NCBI GenBank assembly: GCA_028023455.1 | Contig: JAQFVV010012545.1 | Span: 680,001-744,000 of the forward strand | Length of the DNA stretch: 64,000 nt | Direction: 5' to 3' | DNA from: Epiperipatus broadwayi | Taxonomy: Eukaryota; Onychophora; Udeonychophora; Euonychophora; Peripatidae | Shown here: piece by piece, positions 13,112-23,809 of the stretch | Numbering within the stretch: the first letter of the stretch is position 1 | Layout: every line of letters starts with the position of its first letter | The notes under the pieces: model-generated | The model's input: the letters and a program-made list of their open reading frames with translations, nothing else | What the model was told of the DNA's origin: nothing | Databases searched by the model: none | Made by a program: the position numbers and the translations under genes

Positions 13112-13707
13112 TACACCTGGGTCTTGTTTTATGCGGATTATTTTAATGCAGTTTTGAAGCTATAGGATTCATGTTTCTTCTTAATATCTTTCATATTTCA
13201 CTATATTTATTAGATATCAAGAAATTTAAATTATTAATAACTTATTTTGACTTGAAATACTTTTTTTTTTCAAAAATATATGTTATATTAGCAGCTAATG
13301 TGAATATGGCCTGAAGCTATATTTAGAATCTTAGCTTCTATGTAAATAACCTATTTATACTAATGAGTAAATACTAATAATAGATTTATACTTATGTATA
13401 AAAATATTGCAATAAATATTCAAAAATTTTAAACTTTTAAAGTGTATTTTGTTAGATATAACGGAAATAAATAATCTTTTAGATTTTTAAAATAAATAAC
13501 AAAGATTTTATTGATTTTCTAAACTGAAAATAATCTTTCTATTTTTTTTAATATAGAAACAAAATGTGAACATTTAAAATTTATTTCAGTAGTAAACAAA
13601 AAAATGACAAATTTATTATTTTCTGATAAGTAAAAATCAGTTAATCATAGATTTTAGGTTCCTGAAATGAACAACCTCTTAAATTCCAATGAGAGTTAAA
13701 TAGTTAT

Positions 13708-13905
13708 ATGTCTGGGTATCGTGAGCTTTATAAACAATTAGTAAAATCATCATCTCAAAGTTTAATCACTGATTACATTGTTGATAGACAACCATTAACA
13801 CAGCACAAGACTGTTCTTGTGATGAATCTGATTTCTTACCAGTTCACAAATGAACACATATTGTCAAATAGCGGTAATGATTATATTATGTATGAAAAAA
13901 TGTAA
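13708..13905 (+). pseudogene. Putative Tigger transposase C-terminal tail
   Basis: The frame opens MSGYRELYKQLVKSSSQ and continues SLITDYIV. Tigger/jerky-type transposases often end in a Y-(R/K)-E-(I/L)-Y segment followed by a Q-x-x-(I/L)-x-x-F-F motif, which in pogo-type proteins resembles a PCNA-binding (PIP) box. Here QSLITDYI fits that pattern except for the last aromatic residue. The same stretch reads SQRLITNYVV in the copies at 13963-14814 and 43763-44829. This supports a transposon origin rather than a chance frame. No catalytic domain remains. The assignment rests on this short motif and the element's ends. Confidence 0.5.
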
Positions 13906-13962
13906 AATTAAATACTGTAGTTAATAAAAAAAAGTTTGTCTTATATTAATTTTTTTCAAATA

Positions 13963-14814
13963 TACCTGGGTCTCGTTTTATGCGATAGATAGGTTCCTCA
14001 GAAAACACGCGCAAACGAAATCGCACAAAAATAGACGTAACTTACATTGAAGAAGGGGGAATGCGGTCTGTGATTTTTCAAAATTCGCATAAAAGCAAAG
14101 CACCAACGTAAAATTACTTTAAAATTCGCGCAAAAAAAAAAATAAGGAAATAAAATATGACTAATAAAAAATTTCAAATTTGAAAAAAAATGATACAAGA
14201 CAAACTTTTTTTAACTATAATATTTAATTTTATTCAAAATAATATATTTTTATGCATAATTTACAGTACATTTTTTATACACGTTTTATGATTTTCTGGT
14301 GACAACGTAATTAGTAATTAATCTTTGAGACGATTTTATTAACGTTTATGAAGCTCGCGATATCCAGACATACAACCATTTAGCTCTCATTGGAATTTAA
14401 GAGCACGTTAATGATTAGTGTCATTAATAAGAAAATAATAATTGATTACGTTTTTTTTTAAAAAGCAAAAACAGAATGTGATTTAAAATGCAAAATTAAC
14501 ACGCACAATGTTTGAACAAATTTACATTATAATCTTGTAAAATTTAATATGTGTATACATAAAATGTGGAAATCATGATTTTAATTTCATTATTGCATAA
14601 AATCTTACTATTTATATAAAGCACTGAAAATATTGAAATTACTAAGATGAAAGTCGAATTCCAATAATGTGCTATTACTTTCAATATAATGTAAGTGTGC
14701 GAAAATTATTATTTAAAGTAATAGCGCATTATCGGAAATTGACTTCCAGTGAAACACGAATCGCGTAACTTCAAAATCGTGTTAAATAAGTCCGCGTAAA
14801 AAGAGACCCAGGTG
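13963..14814 (-). mobile_element. Tigger-like element, inner copy, inverted
   Basis: A second, 852-bp member of the same family lies in reverse orientation inside the outer copy. It begins TACCTGGGTCTCGTTTTATG and ends AGAGACCCAGGTG, with TA at 13961-13962 and 14815-14816. Compared with the uninterrupted copy at 43763-44829, the insertion split a short palindrome, TTCAAATTTGAAA, in the outer element. CpG-containing motifs (GCGCAAACG, CGCGTAAC) are better preserved here than in the outer copy, which fits a younger insertion. Confidence 0.87.
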
Positions 14815-15023
14815 TATTTGAAATTTTTTATTAGTCATACTTTATTTCCTTATTTTTTTAATGCGAATTTTAAAGTAATTTTTCCTTGTTGCTTTGCTTT
14901 TATGCGATTTCTGAAAATTACAGAACCTATCCCCCATTTTTCAAGATAAGTCTATTTTTGTGCGATTTTTTTAATGCAGGTTTTCTGTGGAATCTATCTA
15001 CTGTATAAAACGAGACCCAGGTG

Positions 15024-15112
15024 TAATTTGAAAGACATTAAATTTATAACACTTAAAAATAAATACATAAGTTTTTATTATAAAATTTTGATTATTTTTG
15101 GGTATACCCTTG
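15024..15112 (+). pseudogene. Mariner transposase tail after the nested insertion
   Basis: Reading across the insertion, CIASNAQ before it and FERH after it join at the TA target. Mariner proteins typically end with a Cys-Ile...Tyr-Phe-Glu segment, so the two flanks look like the two halves of that segment. The mariner terminal repeat closes the element at 15112. Confidence 0.6.
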
Positions 15113-15114
15113 TA

Positions 15115-16830
15115 TACATAAATATTTTAAAAAATTTTAATTATAGTTATTATTTACAATAATTCATTAGATTTAGTAAACAAAGCATTATTTTCATTAT
15201 TTGTAAGTTTATGATATAGTCATTAATTATGTTACTAATTAAAAAACAGCATATATATAAAAAAGTATTTTATATGAAAGTGTTTTAATATATATATTAT
15301 TTTAATTTTAAAACATTTAATCTCAATGTCTATTTTCAAATCAATCAAAAAAAAAAGTTTTCTTTCAAGACATTAACTAAATCATCTGGATAATAGGTAA
15401 GGCTTTGCTAAAAATTCACTGAATAAAATGGCATCAAGCCATTTTCTGCAAGTTAGGAATGTTTAAAGTTTCACAATAATAATGAGTTTATATTTTTTTT
15501 CCAATTAATGCATAAATCAGGTTACTGAAGGAGAATGTTGATAACATAAAATGTTATTTAAATTGTAAAATTAGTGGTAAAATTTTTAAACAATTCAGAT
15601 GCTATGAATATTTCAATTTTTTTCTTTCTTTTCCTATTTGCATCCAACATATTGTTAAAGCAATATAATTTTTTTGATTGGGAAAGTGAAACATGAAAAG
15701 ACTATGGAAGAACTTTAATTCACCTTATTAATTTCATTTTGTTGTTTATCTTACATTATTGAAACCAATTTTAGTAAGTTAAATTTCATTGACGACTGTT
15801 TTGTTTGACATGGTTAATTTCATTTAATATTTTTGAACGATGACTTTAACATTAAATAATGGAAGAAAAACAAAAATCAACTATCGGGGGGGGGGTGATT
15901 TAAAAATTAAATAAATATAGATACAGTATTTTCCTTATACTTCTGTGAATATTAAAACAAGTTTTTACTTGACTAAAAAAAAAAAAAAAAACATTTTTAC
16001 ATCTATATTGTATGAGGAGTTTGGAAAGAAGAATTTAACCATTTTGCTATTTTTTTTTTTAATTAATTTTATTAAATTGCAATGATCATTTTTTGTTTGT
16101 TTGTTTTAATATGGGTAATTATGTTTAATATATATATATTTACCAAAACTAACAAAACTTTTGTTTCAAACAGATGAGGGAGAATGTGAATTTACACTGG
16201 AACAAATGTTGATAGGTGAGATGAACTTAATAATTTTTTTGAGATACTGCTGAGGATGCAATTGTTAGTTTATAATAATAAAAAAATCCAGTAGTTTATA
16301 TCTATTCAATGATTTTATAAATTCCAGAATGAATAATGAATTAGTTATTAAATAAAAAAAATAAAACTTTAGAAGAACAAAACAAATAAATATTGTCATC
16401 ATTAGATTATTATATAATTTTGTTTAATTCATCCCATTTAAAGAAATTTATTACTTAATTCAAATTTCTTTTTTTTTTTTTTTGATCTCATTTTAAACAA
16501 TTTTCAAATATTTTCATTAATTTTGAATGAAATTTTTTATTATTTTATGATGTTTATATTTTTTTAAATTTTTTTAAGAAGGATCATTGCTTTATAATAA
16601 TAATTGAACATAAAAAAATTATAACTTATTATTTAACTGTACAAATCAGCATCATTTAAAAGTATATAGATTGTGATTCACATTCATCTTTTTAAAAGTT
16701 TCTATTGGATTTATGCAATTCAAACTTATTACTTTTTATTGATGCACTATCATAATACATGGATTAACCATGAACAAACTTCATTTCATGAACTACAGTC
16801 CATTCTCAAAGTTACTCTGCGTGGTTTCCA
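15115..16830. other. AT-rich non-coding stretch
   Basis: No gene recognised. It contains a run of ten G (15886-15895), unusual in such AT-rich DNA, and many A/T homopolymers. Confidence 0.5.
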
Positions 16831-16845
16831 AAACTATATGGATTT

Positions 16846-16938
16846 TTTTTTCATGTGTTAAAGCATCGACTGGGAAGCAAACCCAGGATAACTGCTTGTA
16901 AGGCAGCTGTGCTGACCACTCGATCATCAACCCTTGAC
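16846..16938 (-). mobile_element. Mini-SINE B with 15-bp target duplication
   Basis: A 93-bp insert flanked by perfect repeats AAACTATATGGATTT (16831-16845 and 16939-16953). On the minus strand it reads as a tRNA-like body: an A-box-like TGATCGAGTGG, an anticodon-arm-like CTGC-CTTACAA-GCAG hairpin whose loop centre would be TAC, and a T arm CTGGG-TTTGCTT-CCCAG with a perfect 5-bp stem. It ends in AACACATGAAAAA. The acceptor stem does not pair well, so this is not a working tRNA gene. It is a retroposed tRNA-derived element with almost no extra body. Confidence 0.82.
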
Positions 16939-17590
16939 AAACTATATGGATTTGGTGGTTTTATTGCTAAAAACTTTTATTTAATAATCTATAATAGTAT
17001 TAATATTGGAATATTTTATTTAGTAAATGCTTTAAAGATAAGTAAAAAATAGACATTTTCAAACTAAATTTTTAGCTTTTAAATGATACCAGTAAAAAGG
17101 TTGTTAATGTTGATTTTACTATGTATTTGGTTAGTAAAAAGTGTTTGGACTGCGTTGTGTTGCCAATCTGAGATAGATTATAAGTTTGTTTGTTTTTTTC
17201 TGATTATTCTTTCTAATATATATAAATTATATTTTACCCAGCTTTTTTTAATATAAATTTTGTTTATTCTATAAACCCAATTTTTGTATATTCATACAAC
17301 ATCCTATAATTTTATTTGTTTCAACTATGTTCTATAGTCAGTTGCATGGTCTTCTTGCAGTTTTTCTATACAATAAATAGATCTTGAAAATGATTATAAG
17401 ATATGATCAAAATGTAGGTAAAATTGTAGGATTATGTATGTGCATATATATATATGAATAAACTAGATTCATAAAGCCAATAAAGGGCTAATTTTAAAAA
17501 AGAACATATTTATTTGCTTGATTACTATTTGAACATCTTAGTTTTTGAATTCTGCTTTTTGTATAATTCATTTTTCTCTATTAAAATATA

Positions 17591-17779
17591 TAGGGTGTTT
17601 GAACTTAGATTTTCAAACACTTTTCACTCTCAAACTACTGATACACATGACCACACAGCCTATCTCATACTACTGATACACATGACCACACACATGCAAG
17701 TATGTGTGGTCATGTGTATCAGTAGTATGAGATAGTGTGGATAGTGAAAGGGCTTGAAAGTGAGTTCAAATCCCCTATA
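17591..17779. repeat. Palindromic copy of repeat A
   Basis: The B-box end of repeat A appears twice, head to head. Left, GTTTGAACTTAGATTTTC; right, GAGTTCAAATCCCC. The central 36 bp or so on each side (about 17660-17698 and 17699-17735) are almost perfectly complementary with virtually no spacer. The left arm also carries an extra copy of the CTGATACACATGACCACACA segment. Confidence 0.83.
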
Positions 17780-18109
17780 TTTACAATTAGGCTCCAAGAT
17801 ATAAAATCGCTTGGTATTTCAAATTTTTCTCTATTAAGTATAGAATTTTATTTACTAATGATAACCCCTTGAAGAATGTTTAACACTTTAAATAATTGAA
17901 AAATAAAACAAAAAGGATATAATCATTCACATGTATATATATTTTCAAATTATCTTCAAAATAAAATTATTCATATATTATTCCTTAATGTTATGATGAG
18001 GTAAATGAATTTATAACATTGAAATATTTTCAGTGTCAAAAATAGAAAAACAAAATTAAATAAGTAGGTTTTGTTCCAAAGTTAGTTCATTAATTCCAAT
18101 ATATAAAAG

Positions 18110-18722
18110 TTATAGCTCACGTATTTCTATTTTATTTACAACTTTAGTAAAACTATTAATCTCCATGCTATGTCTACAAACTGGTTCCTGAGCTGTAGGA
18201 GACAAATCAGTGAGATTGATCCATTATGCTCTAACTGCTGCAGACAAGATGAAACATTTGACCACATCATCTACTCCTGCACCAGACTTGGGAATATTAA
18301 AATGTTTATCTATCAGAACTCTAAAGTGGACTTTTACAAGATTATCTCAATTAAGGACTGCCTGCATTCTGAGATATCCCAACCATCAGACTGTCGATTT
18401 TCTTGACATTCTCTGTATGGTTGGCCAGATGTAAGAAACAATTTACTCGGCCTCTTCCAGATGTTGATTCTTATTTTCTACAAACTCTTAAAAAACTTAG
18501 ACAGAGACAGAATCTTATCTACAAAATTTTTATATGAGGAAACTTGGAAACTTTTTCAGCTTTCTAGATAAAGTCCTTGATGATCAAAATATTATGTATT
18601 AATTTATTAAGTTTTTTTTTTTTACCATGATGTTATCAGGTAATTATTAATTATGCCTATAGTATCATTTGTAAACATATATTATATGTTTTAATAAAGT
18701 TGTTTTAGAATAATAATAATAA
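18110..18722 (+). mobile_element. LINE 3' end, same family as 31.7-34.3 kb
   Basis: The translation gives TNWFLSCRRQ, then a Cys/His-rich segment CSNCCRQDETFDHIIYSC (about 18227-18283), then, in a shifted frame, TVDFLDILCMVG and ETWKLFQL. The copy at 33.6-34.0 kb has TRWFLVYRRS, CQREEETTDHIIY, TVHFSYILIMAG and NTWKLFEI at matching positions. The CxxC...H...C arrangement is the zinc-finger-like C-terminus seen in many LINE polymerases. The element ends with AATAAAG and an (AAT)n tail up to 18722. The reverse transcriptase is absent, a normal 5' truncation. Confidence 0.78.
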
Positions 18723-18737
18723 TATATATATATGTGT

Positions 18738-18836
18738 TCAAGCATTGGTGGTTGAGAGGTCAGCGACAGCTGCTTTCCAATCAGTTGTCTCGCATTAGCG
18801 GGTTCGCTTCCCGGCTGATGATATGACACATGAGAA
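18738..18836 (+). mobile_element. Mini-SINE B, full-length copy
   Basis: A 99-bp insert flanked by ATATATATGTGT (18726-18737 and 18837-18848), which fits a target duplication although it is low-complexity. The body has GGTTGAGAGGTCAGC (A-box region) and CGGGTTCGCTTCCCGG (T arm and B box), and ends ATATGACACATGAGAA. It aligns end to end with the minus-strand copy at 16846-16938, except for extra bases in the variable-arm region. It inserted directly beside the LINE tail. Confidence 0.78.
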
Positions 18837-19604
18837 ATATATATGTGTGTGGGTGTAATTAATGGAGTAAACCACTTTCCCTCAGGCTATGAATAAGCAA
18901 TACTGTTGATAAAGGATCAGCAATAGAATGGATATTATAAACATTAAGCTTTTAGTATTTATAAGCTTACCCTTGCTAATATAGATTAAAATTCAGTGAA
19001 TTCAATATATAGCCAGATGAAGAAACATAGCATTAATAATTATTAAACTATTAATCAATTATCCAAGAATGAAGACTGAATCTCACTTTTAATATCCTTG
19101 TTTTAATAATCAAACAGCAATCATTAGTTGTAACATGATTTTTTGTCAATAAAATGTTATTTGATGGTTATAGTTTAAAATCAGTGTGATAAAGGACAGT
19201 TTGGGCTCTAAATATTTACTGTGTATACATTCTTTTCTTTTAAATGTTAAAAATTTTGTTTTATATTAAATAGTTATTTTCTGATAATCATGTATTACTA
19301 TGTGGTCATAGTACCCTATTGCCTGATTATTTAAATCTGATTTCAAGCAGAAATCTAGCATTAGTTTTGTTAACATGAAAACTGTCCTTTAATCGGTTTA
19401 TGGCAAATATTAAACCAGTTTTAATTGAATATTACTTTCAATCAGTCTTTCGGTCATCCACAATTCAATAAACTGTGATATGAACAATGTTAGTAATATG
19501 TAAACATTATGGCAATCTATTAGCAAGAGTAAAATAAAAAAGCAAATAAAGAAAATAGAAATTTGTAATTTTTTAATTTAATACATAGTGGGACTATAAA
19601 TATA

Positions 19605-19707
19605 GAAATAGGGCAGCATATTTGAACACAGGAAGTGACAGATTAAGTCATGATATGTGTATCTCTAACTCTTGAGTACATCACTCTGCCACTCAGCTAA
19701 ACCATAC
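19605..19707 (-). repeat. tRNA-like SINE head, family D
   Basis: The minus strand reads ATGGTTTAGCTGAGTGGCAG, then GAGTTAGAG, then TCCTGTGTTCAAATATG. The A box TTTAGCTGAGTGG and B box TGTTCAAAT are about 70 bp apart. The copy at 23703-23808 shares the layout. A poly-T-like tract is not clear, so the ends are approximate. Confidence 0.5.
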
Positions 19708-22700
19708 ATTCATTGGAAAAAAATTTAATAAATGATAATCATGCCATTAGCATATAATCTAGATTAATATATTTATAAAAGTTTTAGTTTTTATAAGATA
19801 CTTCATACAGAAATTTTTTGTTTGTTTTTTATAAGTAGTCCATATGTAATATAAGATATCCTATAGAATATCAAATTACATAAAAAAAAATTTGTTCATT
19901 TATTTTGAAAACAAAATAGAAAACACACACACACACTATAATATTAGTTGTTTCAAACTTATACAATTTTACTAAAATGTGTCTGCATTTATTCATCTAT
20001 ATGTAATTGAATTATTTTCTAAATTATCATCAATAAAAATATTGTAGAAAATTAGCTTTTAATATAATCACTGTGTGTAAACTAATGGTTTCCAATGTTT
20101 CATGCAGAGTTAGCATTTAATGACTAGCTTACTTAAGAATGTAATTTATATCATTAGCAATTTGTTATTAGTCAGAATGTTAATTATCATGTAAAGAACA
20201 TATTATAATTTAAAAGATTTTACACACAATTGAAATTTGGTAGGTAAATTTTGCTAAGCATATTGAGAATATGCACATACATATCTATCTATATAGGGTA
20301 GCCAAAAGTTGTACTGATTATGTTGTGTTTAAGAGATTAAACATGATCTAATCAGTACTATCTTTCTACCTACTTTTACCCACCTTAATCATAAATAATA
20401 ATAAAAAATCAATTATTTGATAATTTGCTTATATTAATATTTATTCAAGAATGCTCTAAAAGTCATGAAGGAGTTTGAAAATATAAAATTTAAAAGTAGA
20501 TAAATCTTTCAACTAAGGTTATTCAGAAAGTAATGTCACATTTTCAGCTTCACATAATTTTTCCAATAGTTTTTACTGTAATGATTGCCACATTCTGATT
20601 TCTGCACACATGCTCTCAAGCTGTTGGATGATATGGGCCCTGTTGATATATGTGCTATTTTTGAAGTAATCTCAAATATTCTGATTATTTGGTCAGTTGA
20701 TTGCAGAATTTTATCCAATTGCATGAACAACTTACTTTTGAATGCTTCATTGTGGCACGAGTCCTGTAGCTTGCAGTTTCATCTTGGTGAAAATTTGTGA
20801 TCCACTCCATCATATTCCAAACATTTTCAGTCATGGTTTGATATCCACTAATAATTGTCATTGCTCTATCATTTTTATTATCAAAAGGTCAGTTTAATGT
20901 CTCTCTATGGCATAACATTGCTCAAAATGCATTAGGATATAATTGATAATAGTGAATAGCAGTCCACAAAACTTGCATTTTTTTTTAATAACAGAGCCAT
21001 TCAAAAGGAAATTAATTTCATTGTTCATAATAAAATTGTGCACAATTTTTTCTTCTCTAATTAATGCTTGAATGATATTAATAGTAGATATTTTTAAGGA
21101 TCAAATAGTTTCAGTTGTTGCACAAAGTAAATCTTAGAAGGGTACATGTATATCTTAATATATATTTAAATATTAAAAGGATTAATAAATTGAAATTAAT
21201 AGTAACAAGCTTGTTGTACTGGAGTTGGGAATATGTCAAGGGTTTATACTCTTAAGATAAGTTTAAAAAGTCACTAGTGATGGAAAATTCTGCTTGCTTA
21301 TGTTTACATCAATTAAACTAAAACTTCTGTCTGTAAAAGTTTGCTTCCAAAAGTAGAAAATGTATGTTTCAGACTTTAATGGGACTTAATTTTTTATCAA
21401 TGCACTTTTAGTACTATTTATGTAAATTGTAAATTACTATGATGCAATAAATGGTTTTATTGATGGAGAGCTTTTGTTACTAGCCAGAAAATATTTGCTC
21501 TTTCCAAGTATCTAATCATATGATAAACAAACATTTTTCTTATGTGTAGAGTATGTTAAACTCTCTGACTGAAGGCTGGCAGGGTTAACTCTATAATAGT
21601 GTTTCTTAGATAGTAGTTTGCCATTACATCATATAAAACAATATTATAAATTCTAATGAATTCTTCATTTTTATAAGTATAATATACATCAACTGTTATA
21701 CCAGTTGCATATGAAAATTATTTAGTCATAATAACAACTCTGCATTAATGTAATAGCTAACTCAAATCCTGTAGCTTCATGCATCAAAAGAAACATCTGT
21801 TTATCAACAGAATTGTTTTGCTCAATCTTATACTCTTTAAATGTCTTGATTTACCAAGCATTTGACCACTTTATTGATTATTTTAAATTTTTTTTTTTTT
21901 TTTTTGCAAATAATTTTTTTCAAAATAAAAAAAATATTGTTAAATTAGAGTGAATAAGAAAATATGAATTAGAAAATATGGACTCACTATTATGTCTGAA
22001 CAATGATGTATGTTTTTAAACTCATTTTATCTTTTTTTGACTTATGATGATGTTGAATCTACTGAAACTTTAGGGATATTTGTTGGTAATTCTGAACTCA
22101 AAGTACATAGTAGTTCATGACCCAACTCTTTCATTTCCACTGTTTGAATTTTTTATGACCTTCTAGTAAATCATTTGATTATTTTATCTTTTGTAAAAAC
22201 TAAATGAACAGATCTAAAATGTCATAAGATTGCTTTGAATATATGCCTTTCACCAAGCCATCTCACAGTATAGAAGAATCTGGTTCTTCTTCTCATAAAA
22301 ATTTCATATTGCATTTAACTGATTTAAAAAAAAACTGAATTTTATATATATATATGTTGCGAAGTTTGCATGAACAAAAAAAAATTGATTATTGCTTTAA
22401 TGAAGTTACTCTTGCTCTGTATTAATGGAGAAATGCGATTTTAAATGTACTGTTTAAATCAATACTTTCCATTTACTTTTTAGTTTCTATTTATTCTTTT
22501 GTTAGTTTAAAATAAAAGACTTTGAAATATTAAGAGTAAAATATTTTTTTTATTTAAATTTGAAAAATAAAAATAAAGAAGTGAAAAGATCCAAAAATAT
22601 CTCTTGGTCTTACATAGCATCCTACTATCTTAATTAATCTTATCTGCCTTAGACCAGAGAAATTAACATATCTTAATGCTACTTCCAGTTGATTTTTTAA

Positions 22701-23047
22701 CCAATTATAAAACGAACAAACATCTCTCACATAGAGATTTTTATTTTTGCATCTATTAAATGTAAGATCTCGTTAATATTTATAATGTAGTTCTAATAGA
22801 TATTCTTGCTCAGGAGGACATGTGTCATTTGACTGCAGTTATGACAAGTTGATGTTTAGGAATTTTTTACTTTACATGTTAGTCATTTTACCATTAAAAC
22901 TAACTACACGGAATATAAGAAGATGGTGATATGTGCTATACCACAACTGATAATGATCAAGTGTATTACTTTGTCTTAATATTATTGCCTAGTCATGCTA
23001 TCTGCCTTTGAGTAGAAATCTTAATTTATTTACATACATGCAAAGGA
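19708..23047. other. Long stretch with few recognisable features
   Basis: A short CA run lies near 19924-19936 and a small hairpin element near 20296-20387. The region at 20520-21110 is slightly less AT-rich and has open frames on both strands, but I could not match them to a family. The rest is AT-rich with homopolymers. Confidence 0.45.
20296..20387. repeat. Small hairpin element
   Basis: GGGTAGCCAAAAGTTGTACTG on the left pairs with CAGTACTATC...CTTTTACCCACC on the right, and GATTATGTTGTGTTTAA pairs with TTAAACATGATCTAATC. The loop is near zero. This looks like a tiny MITE or a foldback remnant. No target duplication is evident. Confidence 0.55.
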
Positions 23048-23117
23048 ATTTGTGATGTAGTGGTTAGCTCATTCGTCTGCCATGCTCAATACTCAATGTT
23101 TGAATCATAATTGAATA
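23048..23117 (+). repeat. tRNA-like SINE head, family C
   Basis: GATGTAGTGGTTAGCTCATT is a good A box in the TAGTGGTTAGC style. GTCTGCCATGC follows, then the B-box-like TGTTTGAATCATAA. The same middle string occurs in the minus-strand fragment at 6690-6752. The T-arm side is degraded. Confidence 0.6.
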
Positions 23118-23702
23118 TTGAAATTTTGTCTGTTCAATCACAGGAGTTTTAAATAAATGGATTTCTAAATTATATTTAGCAGATAGTAATAGATAGATGA
23201 TTTTGATTGATAAGATGAATGCTGAAGCACTATCATGAAGGTATTATATTATAATGTAATACAATTTTTCACCTTTTATTAATGAAGTGTCACATACCCG
23301 CAATCGCTGTCCACATGATTTATATTCTCCTTTAAAACTTATATCCATATGACCAAGTATTTAAATAGTTGCCATGACACTAATACTTCTCTATTTTTTA
23401 AATATTTTTATATTAGATCTAGAATTAGTAATAATAAAAATTGGATTGTAAGTCTATACATATGTCTAGTTTTAAAAGTACATTTAACTTTTTATTGATT
23501 TAATGTAATATCTTTTATAGATGTTAAGCAAATCGTGTAATTTATATGAAAATATATCACTGCATTGAGAAAATATAAAAAATATTAAATATAACCCTAA
23601 ACATTTTTGGTGCAGGTCACAGTTCTCTGTGCAAAGCCTTTTTTACTTACTTCTGTTTCATCCTTTATTAATAGAAAATGATCAAATTATTTGTTGTTCA
23701 GG

Positions 23703-23808
23703 AGTTCAAATGGCGTTCAAACATTGGAAGTGAAAGCTCTAACCCAGTTCATGGATATTGAGCTCTAGAATCTGCCACTGCACTAAACCATTCTGGGTTT
23801 GATTTGCA
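23703..23808 (-). repeat. tRNA-like SINE head, family D
   Basis: The minus strand reads CAGAATGGTTTAGTGCAGTGG, then GGTTAGAGC, then CCAATGTTTGAACGCC. Layout and wording match 19605-19707 with many substitutions. Confidence 0.45.
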
Positions 23809-23809
23809 T

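Larger units (their letters stand above)
13114..15023 (+). mobile_element. Tigger-like non-autonomous element, outer copy
   Basis: Its terminal inverted repeats start CACCTGGGTCTTGTTTTATG (13114) and end CGAGACCCAGGTG (15023), with TA on both sides (13112-13113 and 15024-15025). Once the nested copy is removed, the element is about 1.06 kb, close to the 1067 bp of the copy at 43763-44829. TA target duplication and ends of this style suggest the pogo/Tigger branch of the Tc1/mariner superfamily. Its only coding trace is a short C-terminal transposase-like tail. It inserted into the tail of the mariner transposase. Confidence 0.85.
12401..15112 (+). mobile_element. Mariner-type transposon relic hosting a nest
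   Basis: A decayed Tc1/mariner element of which about 800 bp of its own sequence remains, against roughly 1.3 kb for a typical member. The right end reads GATTATTTTTGGGTATACCC then TTG (to 15112), followed by TA. The proposed left end, TGAGGATGTGGGGGGCC then AAAAATAATGA, follows TA at 12399-12400 and aligns to the complement of the right end with mostly transition differences. The reading frame is broken by stops and deletions. It is split at 13112 by a Tigger-like element that duplicated the TA. The transposase tail resumes immediately after that insertion. Confidence 0.7.

Noticed and set aside
16846-16938. Functional tRNA gene (anticodon-like TAC)
   Set aside because: The acceptor arms do not pair, and target duplications with an A-rich tail show retroposition.
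20520-21110. Transposase relic with an end near GGTTATTCAGAAAGTAATG
   Set aside because: The wording vaguely recalls mariner ends, but I found neither a matching second end nor transposase motifs on either strand.
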